Part shown: piece by piece, positions 43,144 to 52,982 of the stretch | Position numbering within the stretch: position 1 is the stretch's first letter | Layout of the letters: each line of letters opens with the position of its first letter | Source: Sediminibacterium sp. | GTDB taxonomy: Bacteria; Bacteroidota; Bacteroidia; Chitinophagales; Chitinophagaceae | DNA length: 56,911 bases | Assembly (NCBI GenBank): GCA_017983845.1 | Contig: JAGOAO010000010.1 | Coordinates: forward strand, 1 to 56,911 | Direction: 5' to 3' | Position numbers and translations under genes: made by a program | The notes under the pieces: generated by a model | What the model was told of the DNA's origin: nothing | Seen by the model: the letters and a program-made list of their open reading frames with translations, nothing else | Databases searched by the model: none

Positions 43144-43167
43144 CAGCTGAAAATCAAAAAAATACAC

Positions 43168-44088
43168 ATGTCTTTAGTAGTTGTTGGATCTATGGCTTTC
43201 GATGCCATTGAAACCCCTTTTGGGAAAAGTGATAAAATTATTGGTGGAGCTGCAACCTATATTGCTTGGTGTGCTTCAAATTTTACACCGGTAAAGCAAA
43301 TTTCTGTGGTAGGTGGAGATTTCCCACAAGAACAATTAGATGCATTAACTGCTAGAGGTGTAAACTTAGAAGGGGTACAGATAAAAAAAGACGAGAAAAC
43401 ATTTTTCTGGAGTGGCAAGTATCATATGGATATGAATACGCGCGACACATTGGATACACAATTGAATGTATTGGAAAATTTTACGCCTGTTGTTCCAGAT
43501 AGTTATCAGGATTGTGAAATTTTGATGTTAGGAAATTTGGTGCCTGCCGTACAAAGCAGTGTCATTAAGCAAATGAAAAATCGTCCTAAATTAATCGTGA
43601 TGGATACGATGAATTTATGGATGGAGATTATGTTGGACGACTTGAAGCATACGATTAGTTTAGTGGATGTTTTATCAGTGAATGATAGTGAAGCAAGACA
43701 ATTGACTGGTGAATATAGTTTAGTAAAAGCAGCTAAGAAGATCATGGAAATGGGTCCTAAATATGTAATTATTAAAAAAGGGGAACATGGTGCTTTGTTA
43801 TTCCATGAAAATGAAGTGTTCTTTGCACCTGCATTGCCTTTAGAGGAAGTGTTTGATCCAACTGGTGCTGGGGATACCTTTGCTGGTGGCTTTGTGGCAC
43901 ATCTTGCAAAAACAAAAGATATTTCATTTGAGAATATGAAATCTGCAATTATATTAGGTAGTGCGATGGCAAGTTTCTGTGTAGAAAAATTCGGTACAGA
44001 GCGTTTGACTGAAATTAATGTGGATGATATTAAAGCGCGCGTACAATCGTTCGTTCAGTTAGTGAATTTTGATATTGAGCTAGTTTAA
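43168..44088 (+). CDS. PfkB-family carbohydrate/nucleoside kinase
   Basis: A 306-residue ribokinase-fold kinase from the ATG at 43168 (MSLVVVGSMAFDAIETPFGK). The C-terminal signature DPTGAGDTFAGGF (around residues 228-240) carries the catalytic aspartate and anion hole; GGAATYIAWCASNF is the first family signature region. Substrates range over ribose, fructose-1-phosphate and adenosine; the sequence does not settle which. The predicted promoter of the asd leader begins 2 bases after its stop codon. Confidence 0.87.
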   Translation: MSLVVVGSMAFDAIETPFGKSDKIIGGAATYIAWCASNFTPVKQISVVGGDFPQEQLDALTARGVNLEGVQIKKDEKTFFWSGKYHMDMNTRDTLDTQLNVLENFTPVVPDSYQDCEILMLGNLVPAVQSSVIKQMKNRPKLIVMDTMNLWMEIMLDDLKHTISLVDVLSVNDSEARQLTGEYSLVKAAKKIMEMGPKYVIIKKGEHGALLFHENEVFFAPALPLEEVFDPTGAGDTFAGGFVAHLAKTKDISFENMKSAIILGSAMASFCVEKFGTERLTEINVDDIKARVQSFVQLVNFDIELV

Positions 44089-44089
44089 T

Positions 44090-44120
44090 TTTGTCATGTA
44101 TTTCAAACCGGTTACATTTG
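44090..44120 (+). promoter_or_regulatory. Consensus promoter for the asd leader
   Basis: TTTG (44090-44093), 19 bases, TACATTTG (44113-44120): an exact match to the Bacteroidetes TTTG-N19-TAnnTTTG consensus and the best promoter in the window. It starts right after the pfkB stop codon and predicts a transcript beginning near 44124-44127. Confidence 0.7.
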
Positions 44121-44125
44121 TACAA

Positions 44126-44173
44126 GTGAACAAGCAAATTAAACATACAAAACAAATTAAGAAACCACTGTAA
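44126..44173 (+). CDS. Lysine-rich leader peptide of asd
   Basis: A 15-codon ORF, read from GTG at 44126 as MNKQIKHTKQIKKPL with TAA at 44171-44173. Five of the 15 residues are lysine, with one threonine and two isoleucines, all products of the aspartate pathway that asd feeds. The frame also opens from an ATG at 44096 giving 25 residues, but that lies inside the promoter. The stop codon falls 2 bases before the antiterminator strand, as in classical attenuators. No ribosome binding site is seen; the GTG would be used leaderless. Confidence 0.5.
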   Translation: MNKQIKHTKQIKKPL

Positions 44174-44175
44174 AA

Positions 44176-44245
44176 GGAAGGTGCTGATTTTTTGTATGTC
44201 TTAAATATACTCAGAAGCCTTCCAGATTTTTTGGAAGGCTTTTTT
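44176..44245 (+). promoter_or_regulatory. Antiterminator/terminator attenuator of asd
   Basis: Terminator: AAGCCTTCCA (44215-44224) pairs perfectly with TGGAAGGCTT (44232-44241), followed by TTTTA. Competing antiterminator: GGAAGGT (44176-44182) pairs with GCCTTCC (44217-44223), and CTGA (44184-44187) extends it with TCAG (44211-44214) across a small internal loop. The two structures share the CCTTCC strand and exclude each other. The asd ATG is at 44263. Confidence 0.65.
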
Positions 44246-44262
44246 ATTTAAAATTAAGAAAT

Positions 44263-45261
44263 ATGAAAGTTGCAGTAGTCGGTGCTACAGGTTTAGTGGG
44301 CACCAAAATGTTAGAAGTACTTGCAGAGCGTAATTTCCCTGTAAGTGAGTTAATACCCGTTGCCTCGGCACGTTCTGTGGGTAAGGAAGTAATGTTTAAG
44401 GGAAAGGGATATAAAGTAGTGAGTATGGATGACGCTATTGCTGCAAAACCTGCTGTGGCTATCTTTTCGGCAGGTGGTAGCAGTTCATTGGAGTGGGCGC
44501 CAAAATTTGCCGCTGCGGGTATTCGCGTAATTGACAATTCTTCTGCTTGGAGAATGGATCCTACAAAAAAATTAGTCGTGCCAGAAGTGAATGCAGCTGT
44601 ATTAACTTCTGAAGATTTTATCATTGCAAATCCCAATTGCTCTACCATTCAAATGGTAGTGGCTTTACAACCATTGCATGAAAAATATAAAATTAAAAGA
44701 GTGGTGGTAAGCACTTATCAAAGTGTGACTGGTACTGGCAAGCAAGCGGTGGATCAATTGTTCAATGAACGCAAAGGTGAAAAATTGGAGGCAGATCAAA
44801 TGGCGTATAAATACCCTATTGACTTAAACGTGATTCCTCAAATTGATGTCTTCTTGGACAATGGCTATACAAAAGAAGAAATGAAAATGGTGAAAGAGAC
44901 ATGTAAAATCATGCAAGACGACTCCATTAAAGTCACTGCAACTACGGTACGTATTCCAGTAGTGGGTGGGCATAGTGAAAGCGTGAATGTAGAATTTGAA
45001 AATGAATTTGATTTAAAAGAATTGATTGCTTTGTTGGCAGAAGCTCCTGGTGTAGTAGTGCAACAAGATGATGCTGCACAATTTTACCCAATGCCATTAT
45101 GGGCGCATGAAAAAGACGATGTATTTGTTGGAAGATTGCGTCGTGACGAAACACAAGCTAAAACATTGAATATGTGGATTGTGAGTGACAACTTGCGCAA
45201 AGGTGCTGCTACCAATGCAGTACAAATTGCAGAGTACTTGGCAGCACAAGGAATAATTTAG
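44263..45261 (+). CDS. asd: Aspartate-semialdehyde dehydrogenase
   Basis: A 332-residue NADPH enzyme reducing aspartyl phosphate to aspartate semialdehyde, the branch point for lysine, diaminopimelate, threonine, methionine and isoleucine. The start MKVAVVGATGLVGTKMLEVL is the Rossmann loop. The active-site cysteine is in NPNCSTIQMV (C127), and the substrate histidine lies in the segment VGGHSESVNVEFE. It is the first gene after a leader with an attenuator and a lysine-rich peptide, which suggests repression when lysine is plentiful. Confidence 0.96.
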   Translation: MKVAVVGATGLVGTKMLEVLAERNFPVSELIPVASARSVGKEVMFKGKGYKVVSMDDAIAAKPAVAIFSAGGSSSLEWAPKFAAAGIRVIDNSSAWRMDPTKKLVVPEVNAAVLTSEDFIIANPNCSTIQMVVALQPLHEKYKIKRVVVSTYQSVTGTGKQAVDQLFNERKGEKLEADQMAYKYPIDLNVIPQIDVFLDNGYTKEEMKMVKETCKIMQDDSIKVTATTVRIPVVGGHSESVNVEFENEFDLKELIALLAEAPGVVVQQDDAAQFYPMPLWAHEKDDVFVGRLRRDETQAKTLNMWIVSDNLRKGAATNAVQIAEYLAAQGII

Positions 45262-45264
45262 AAA

Positions 45265-47381
<2,117 letters not shown>

Positions 47382-47451
47382 CTAAAGTACAAACTTTAGC
47401 GCTTGCAAGCTCATAATTTAATACCTTTATGGACTAAATAATGGTATACTT

Positions 47452-48327
47452 ATGTTGTATTCAATGACGGGTTATGGAAGGGCAGAAATGGCGTTTAATG
47501 ATAAAACGCTTTTAGTAGAAGTCAAGTCTTTAAATGGAAAACAATTTGATGTTCGTTTAAATATTCCTTCTTTATTAAAGCCTATCGAAGTGGAGATTAG
47601 AAATACCTTGAATGAGCATTTATTTAGGGGAAGTGTAGAGTGTTCAATTTCGGTTAGATCCAATGGCGCATCAAAGCCGGTAAATATCAATAAAGAATTA
47701 GCAAGGTCTTATTATCAACCTATTGTTGAATTGGCAGATGAATTAGGGATAGGCAAGGAGAATATTTTGAGCACTTTATTGAAGATGCCAGATGTAGTAA
47801 CCTCTTCTAATGAGGTTTTGTCAGATGAGGAGAAACAAGCCATTTTCGGTTTGTTAAAACAAGCGATTGATTTATTGAATATACACAGACAAGAAGAAGG
47901 CAAATCTATTGAGTTAGACTTATTGGAAAGGGTTGCTGGTATTGAAGCACAGCAGGCCGTGATTGCAGTAATAGAGCCAAATAGAAGAACAAAAATCAAA
48001 GACGGGTTGATTAAATTATTAGAACAAAATGTAGGCCCAGATAAGTATGACAACAATCGTCTTGAGCAAGAATTGATTTACTATATTGAAAAAATTGACA
48101 TTTCAGAAGAACGTGTTCGTTTGACCAATCACTGTGCTTATTTTAAATCTATCCTTGCTGAGAAAGATCCAAATAAAGGAAAAAAATTATCTTTTGTATT
48201 GCAAGAAATGGGAAGAGAGATCAATACCACTGGTTCTAAGGCCAATGATGTAGCTATTCAAAAAGCAGTGATTGTGATGAAGGATGAATTAGAAAAAGCA
48301 AAAGAGCAAATCTTAAACGTATTATAA
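47452..48327 (+). CDS. YicC-family protein
   Basis: A 291-residue cytoplasmic protein of the YicC family, starting with the family's signature MLYSMTGYGRAE and ending MKDELEKAKEQILNVL. Members have been described as endoribonucleases. The ATG at 47452 is the family's usual start. It is the first gene of an operon with gldH, a histidine kinase and a response regulator; gldH begins at the very next base after its stop codon. Confidence 0.9.
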   Translation: MLYSMTGYGRAEMAFNDKTLLVEVKSLNGKQFDVRLNIPSLLKPIEVEIRNTLNEHLFRGSVECSISVRSNGASKPVNINKELARSYYQPIVELADELGIGKENILSTLLKMPDVVTSSNEVLSDEEKQAIFGLLKQAIDLLNIHRQEEGKSIELDLLERVAGIEAQQAVIAVIEPNRRTKIKDGLIKLLEQNVGPDKYDNNRLEQELIYYIEKIDISEERVRLTNHCAYFKSILAEKDPNKGKKLSFVLQEMGREINTTGSKANDVAIQKAVIVMKDELEKAKEQILNVL

Positions 48328-48801
48328 ATGGGCAAGTATATTCGTATTGTATATAGTGTTTGTGTTTTAATCAGCATGGCGGCTTGTCAAACAATGCCTT
48401 TGTCTGAACAAAATACCATTCACCCAGACCATCAATGGAATAGTGCAAAGCCAGAAAAATATCTTTTTAATATCACCGATACCAATAGCTTATACAAAGT
48501 TGTTTTTGTCATCAGACATCATAATGCCTACCATTATAAGAATATCTGGGTTGAATTAAGCCATCATGGAGTCGGGGAAAAAGCACAAACAGCTTCCTTT
48601 AATTTAAATCTTGCCGATGACCAAAAAGGGTGGCTAGGAACGGGAATGGATGATATTTATGATCAACGCATCCCATTGACTGCTAAACCAATGAAATTAA
48701 AGCTAGGCATCAACGAGTTTACTATTAGGCATACCATGCGCGAAGATCCTTTACAAAATATTTTATCTACGGGTATTCGAATAGAAAAAGCTGCTTTATA
48801 A
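48328..48801 (+). CDS. gldH: Gliding motility lipoprotein GldH
   Basis: A 157-residue lipoprotein: YSVCVLISMAAC places the acylated cysteine at residue 20. The segments YLFNITDTNSLYKVVFVIRHHNAYHYKNIWVEL and DIYDQRIPLTAKPMKLKLGINEFTIRHTMRED-like pattern are characteristic of GldH, needed for gliding in Flavobacterium and present in non-gliding Bacteroidetes too. It abuts yicC with no gap and is 1 base before the histidine kinase gene, so all four genes are almost surely co-transcribed. Confidence 0.88.
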   Translation: MGKYIRIVYSVCVLISMAACQTMPLSEQNTIHPDHQWNSAKPEKYLFNITDTNSLYKVVFVIRHHNAYHYKNIWVELSHHGVGEKAQTASFNLNLADDQKGWLGTGMDDIYDQRIPLTAKPMKLKLGINEFTIRHTMREDPLQNILSTGIRIEKAAL

Positions 48802-48802
48802 A

Positions 48803-49777
48803 ATGCGATTTTCAATCTCAAAATTAGTCTGGGTTAGAATCATCTATTGGTTGTTCTTAACTTATATGGTTGCGGCATTTATCTGGTGGTATGTGGCGTT
48901 GGTAAAACAAAACGAATTACTCACAGCGACAAAAATTGAAACCCTTGTTGCTTCTGGCAAAGTTGACCAGCAGCATATCGCAAATATTGAGGCATTTGCT
49001 GCAAGAAAAACAAAACAATATATAGGCGAGGGCTTAACTTTTTTAATGCTTTTTCTTTTAGGGGCTATTTATGTATACCGTTCATTATTAAAGCAACTAA
49101 AGTATTCTACACTGCAACAGAATTTCATGATGGCAGTGACACATGAACTAAAAACGCCCATTGCAGTAACACAGTTGAATTTAGAGACCATCATTAAAAG
49201 AGACTTAAAGCCGGAACAGCAACAGCATCTCATTCAAAATACGCTAAAGGAAACAAAACGATTGGATGCTTTGTGTAATAATATTTTATTGGCATCACAA
49301 TTAGATATGGGGCAATATGAAACCAATAAGCAAATAGTAGACCTTTCTGTTATTGCAGTTAATTGTGTCCAGTCTTTTGAAGAACGTTATGCAAATAGAC
49401 AATGTATTGCCTCTATTGAGCCCAATATTCATATACAAGGCGAGCCCTTGCTATTGCAGTTGATGATCAATAATTTATTAGACAATGCCAATAAATACGC
49501 AGAAGCTGGAAAGCCTATAATGATTCAATTGCGTCATTCCGATGCGGGGATTGAATTCGAGGTAAAAGACCAAGGGGTAGGCATTGCCTTAGAGGAAAGA
49601 ACAAAAGTGTTTGACAAATTTTATAGAGTGGGTGCGGAACAAACAAGAACCACCAAGGGAACTGGATTGGGCTTGTATTTGTGTAAAAAAATTGTCACAT
49701 TTCATGGAGGTCAGATTGTCATTAAGTCAAATCAACCCAAAGGAAGTATTTTTGTAGTTCAATTCAAGGTAGATTAA
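48803..49777 (+). CDS. Sensor histidine kinase
   Basis: A 324-residue membrane kinase with two hydrophobic segments (about 8-30 and 72-90) enclosing a short periplasmic loop. The phosphoacceptor is in FMMAVTHELKTPIAV (H box), followed by NNLLDNANKYA (N box), DQGVGI (G1) and KGTGLGLYL (G2). No HAMP or PAS domain is evident, so sensing is probably through the small loop or a partner such as GldH. It is translationally close to gldH (1 base) and to the response regulator (2 bases). Confidence 0.95.
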   Translation: MRFSISKLVWVRIIYWLFLTYMVAAFIWWYVALVKQNELLTATKIETLVASGKVDQQHIANIEAFAARKTKQYIGEGLTFLMLFLLGAIYVYRSLLKQLKYSTLQQNFMMAVTHELKTPIAVTQLNLETIIKRDLKPEQQQHLIQNTLKETKRLDALCNNILLASQLDMGQYETNKQIVDLSVIAVNCVQSFEERYANRQCIASIEPNIHIQGEPLLLQLMINNLLDNANKYAEAGKPIMIQLRHSDAGIEFEVKDQGVGIALEERTKVFDKFYRVGAEQTRTTKGTGLGLYLCKKIVTFHGGQIVIKSNQPKGSIFVVQFKVD

Positions 49778-49779
49778 TC

Positions 49780-50478
49780 ATGCAAAAAAGCAGCATTTTA
49801 TTGGTGGAGGACGAAGAGCATCTTCATGAAGCCTTAAAGCTGAATTTGGAAATGGAGGGCTACGAAGTGGACTCTGCTTTTGACGGACAGGAAGCCTTGA
49901 AACAAATCCAGTCTGCACATTATGATTTAATCATCTTGGATATCATGTTGCCTTCTTTAGATGGATTTAGTATTACTGAGCGCTTACGTTTAAACAACAA
50001 TCAGACGCCTATTTTAATCTTAAGTGCAAAAAACACGAGTGCCAATAGGGTTCAAGGACTAAAATTGGGTGCAGATGATTATTTAACCAAGCCTTTTAAT
50101 TTAGAAGAATTGCTTTTAAGGGTGAACAAATTAATACAAAAGCGAACGCAACAAGGGAATTCCAATACGCTATTAGAACATTATCAGTTTCAGGGGCATA
50201 CCATTGATTTTAATGCATCAGAAGCTTTATTGGCTTCTGGCCAAAAAATCACCCTCACAAAAAGGGAATTGTTGTTGTTAAAGTTATTAATTGAACATAA
50301 GCACAATGTAGTTACTAGGGAAAAGATCTTACAATTGGTATGGGGCTATCAAGTATTCCCCAATACCAGAACCATTGACAATTTTATCCTCAATTTTAGG
50401 AAATACTTTGAAATGGACCCTAAGCACCCAAAACACTTCATTTCAATGAGGGGGGTAGGCTATAAATTCCAAGATTAA
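49780..50478 (+). CDS. OmpR/PhoB-type response regulator
   Basis: A 232-residue regulator with receiver domain (1-120) and winged-helix DNA-binding domain (130-230). The phosphoacceptor aspartate is in DLIILDIMLPSLDGF (about D52), the threonine/lysine pair is in KLGADDYLTKPF, and the wing ends in MRGVGYKFQD. It pairs with the kinase 2 bases upstream. It is a reasonable candidate regulator for the gldH operon itself, though no binding site is visible here. Confidence 0.96.
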   Translation: MQKSSILLVEDEEHLHEALKLNLEMEGYEVDSAFDGQEALKQIQSAHYDLIILDIMLPSLDGFSITERLRLNNNQTPILILSAKNTSANRVQGLKLGADDYLTKPFNLEELLLRVNKLIQKRTQQGNSNTLLEHYQFQGHTIDFNASEALLASGQKITLTKRELLLLKLLIEHKHNVVTREKILQLVWGYQVFPNTRTIDNFILNFRKYFEMDPKHPKHFISMRGVGYKFQD

Positions 50479-50538
50479 GAGCAGACCATGCAATCTTTGG
50501 GCAAATTTATCGTTAGTATTTATAGATAAAATTAGCCC

Positions 50539-51672
50539 ATGTCATTGTCCTCCATACAAGATTTCGTTGAACCTATTAACCTTTCTTACTTATCAAAGGA
50601 CGAAGGCTATCGTGATACCCAGCTTGGAAAACACATCAAATCATACGAAAATGCGCTTCCTGACATTGCTGATGCGGACATTGTATTAATAGGTGCTGGA
50701 GAATGTAGGGGTGCAGGATTTGCCTTAAATGGTTTTGAGGCAGCCAATGCTGTTCGTGCAGCATTGTACAATTTATACTATTGGCATGCTCAAGTGACGA
50801 TTGCGGATTTAGGGAATGTAAAACTAGGGCAGTCTATTCAAGATAGTTATGCAGCATTAAGAACGGTTGTTGCAGAGTTGATTTTACAAAATAAAAAAGT
50901 GGTCATCATGGGGGGCTCTCATGATTTAACACTGCCTCAATACCATGCGTATACTTCGATACCAACTTTAGTGAATGCAGTGGTAGCAGATGCTAAAATT
51001 GACCTTGATCTTGAAGCAAGATTGCCGTCAGATCATTTTTTAGAAGAATTGTTTACAGGCTTACCCAATCACTTAAACCATTATGCGCATATTGGCTTTC
51101 AAAGTTATTTTATGCATCCGCACATGCTTGAAACGATTGACAAACTAAGATTTGATTGTTTTAGATTGGGTGTTGTGCGTGAGAGTATCGAAGAGATGGA
51201 GCCGGTGATTAGAGATAGCCATATGATGAGCTTTGATATTAGTGCGATTCAACATGCGCAAGCACCAGCGAATGTGATTACACCCAATGGTTTTAATGGC
51301 GAAGAAGCATGCGTGTTGATGCAATATGCTGGGATGAGCTGGAAGACTAGCTCCATTGGTTTATTTGGTTACCAAGCAGAATTGGACCATCATGGTTTAA
51401 CGGCGATTCAGATGGCGCAAATGATCTGGTATATCATTGATGGAGTGCATCGCGGAAAAAAGGAAGCGCCGCTAACTGCACTGGATCGATTCAAAGAATT
51501 TCAAATTGCTTTTTCTGATATCGACACACAATTTTTACAAAGTAAAAGTACGGGGAGATGGTGGATGAAACTGCACAACGAAGAATGGATGCCTTGTAGT
51601 TACAAGGATTATTTAGTAGCTTCCAATAACGAAATTCCAGAAAGATGGCTAAGAGCATTAGAAAGAGAATAG
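50539..51672 (+). CDS. Arginase-fold (formimidoylglutamase-like) protein with degenerate metal site
   Basis: A 377-residue ureohydrolase-fold protein. Compared with active arginases, GGDHS is GGSHD (125-129; H128 kept), DAHxD is DAKID (151-155; the middle histidine is lysine), and SxDxD is SFDIS (231-235; the second aspartate is serine). Two of the six manganese ligands are therefore missing, so normal two-metal hydrolysis is doubtful. It may bind one metal, act on another substrate or be structural. It follows the response regulator by 60 bases and overlaps the carboxypeptidase gene by 28 bases. Confidence 0.8.
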   Translation: MSLSSIQDFVEPINLSYLSKDEGYRDTQLGKHIKSYENALPDIADADIVLIGAGECRGAGFALNGFEAANAVRAALYNLYYWHAQVTIADLGNVKLGQSIQDSYAALRTVVAELILQNKKVVIMGGSHDLTLPQYHAYTSIPTLVNAVVADAKIDLDLEARLPSDHFLEELFTGLPNHLNHYAHIGFQSYFMHPHMLETIDKLRFDCFRLGVVRESIEEMEPVIRDSHMMSFDISAIQHAQAPANVITPNGFNGEEACVLMQYAGMSWKTSSIGLFGYQAELDHHGLTAIQMAQMIWYIIDGVHRGKKEAPLTALDRFKEFQIAFSDIDTQFLQSKSTGRWWMKLHNEEWMPCSYKDYLVASNNEIPERWLRALERE

Positions 51673-52979
51673 CAACATTTAAGTTTGAAAATTGGTTTAA
51701 AGCATTGTTTATTGTCGCTAGTATAGCAATGATATTAAGTGCTTGTTCCGTCCGTCAGGCCCAAAAAACATTACTCAAAGCAGAAGCTGTTAAAGGCGCA
51801 CATATTGGTATCGCTATCTACAATGATACCAAGGGGGAGTGGCTGTCTAAATACCAGAGCGATCATTATTTTACCCCGGCCAGCAACACGAAAATATTAG
51901 CCACTTATTTAGGCCTTCAATTTTTAGGAGATTCTTTGCCAGGATGGAAAATGGCAGAAACGGCAGATAGTATTTTTTTAATCCCACAAGGCGATCCAAG
52001 TTTCATGCATCCTGAGTTTAGTTATCAGCCGGTAGTGGATTTGATTCAAAGTACGAACAAGCATGTAGCCATTGCGATTGAAAAAAAGGGAGATCGATTT
52101 GAACGTTTTGGAGATGGTTGGTCATGGAATGATTTCGCAGAAGACTATCAGCCTGAGCGTGCAAGGATGCCTATTTTTGGAGATGTGGTACATTTTTACC
52201 AAGATCCGAAATCGGTTCAAGTTAAACCGTTCTATTTTTTCAACAATCAATCAATGGATCCGGCGGCCATTAAAGGGAAGGACTGGACAAGGGCGAAAAT
52301 TGAAAATAAATTTAGTCTCACTGGACAAAACAATACCAAGAAATATTTTCAAGTCCCTTTTGTGTATGAGCCTAAACAAGTCATAGCAATATTGCAGGAT
52401 AGTTTAAGGAAAAATATTACGGCATTCAATGCGCTGCCTGCCATTCCTTTTAGAACCATCAAAACAATTCCAACGGATAGTTTGTTAAAAATTATGATGT
52501 TGCGTAGCGATAATTTTTATGCAGACCAGATTGTGCTAATGGCAAGTGAACAATTATTGGGCAAGATGGATGATGCAGCTTTAATGGATACTGCAACAAA
52601 ATTAATTTTTGCTAATCTGCCTCAGCGTATGCGCTGGGTAGATGGAAGTGGATTGAGTAGGTATAATTTAAATACGCCTGAGAACTATGTGGCGATATTG
52701 CAACAAATGCAAGCCAAGTTTGGAGAAGAGCGAGTAAAAAATATTTTTGAAAAAGGGGGAGAAGGCACAATCGCGGCTTATTATAAAAATTTTCCTGGAA
52801 CCATCTATGCTAAAACAGGCACACTTGGAGGACAAGTTGCTTTGAGTGGCTTTATCTATACGCCTAAAAAGCAAAAATTATACTTCTCGGTTTTGGTTGC
52901 GAATCACATGAGTCCATCAAGTGCACAAGTTAGAAGAGCTGTAGAAGCTTATTTAACAGCCGTTACAAAAGGAAGATAA
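51645..52979 (+). CDS. dacB: D-alanyl-D-alanine carboxypeptidase/endopeptidase (PBP4, family S13)
   Basis: A 444-residue lipoprotein-like peptidoglycan hydrolase. A hydrophobic segment ends at ILSAC (C34). The penicillin-binding motifs are present in order: SxxK as SNTK (S80, K83), SxN as SDN in MLRSDNFYADQ, and KTG in YAKTGTLGG. These trim and cleave peptide cross-links. It overlaps the arginase-fold gene by 28 bases, so translation is coupled. Its stop is 3 bases from the mutL stop on the other strand. Confidence 0.93.
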   Translation: MAKSIRKRIATFKFENWFKALFIVASIAMILSACSVRQAQKTLLKAEAVKGAHIGIAIYNDTKGEWLSKYQSDHYFTPASNTKILATYLGLQFLGDSLPGWKMAETADSIFLIPQGDPSFMHPEFSYQPVVDLIQSTNKHVAIAIEKKGDRFERFGDGWSWNDFAEDYQPERARMPIFGDVVHFYQDPKSVQVKPFYFFNNQSMDPAAIKGKDWTRAKIENKFSLTGQNNTKKYFQVPFVYEPKQVIAILQDSLRKNITAFNALPAIPFRTIKTIPTDSLLKIMMLRSDNFYADQIVLMASEQLLGKMDDAALMDTATKLIFANLPQRMRWVDGSGLSRYNLNTPENYVAILQQMQAKFGEERVKNIFEKGGEGTIAAYYKNFPGTIYAKTGTLGGQVALSGFIYTPKKQKLYFSVLVANHMSPSSAQVRRAVEAYLTAVTKGR

Positions 52980-52982
52980 AAT

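Noticed and set aside
44089..44262. A lysine riboswitch (L box) upstream of asd.
   Set aside because: The leader from the predicted start is only about 137 bases, much of it a short ORF, and I saw no L-box core. The peptide-plus-terminator arrangement explains it better.
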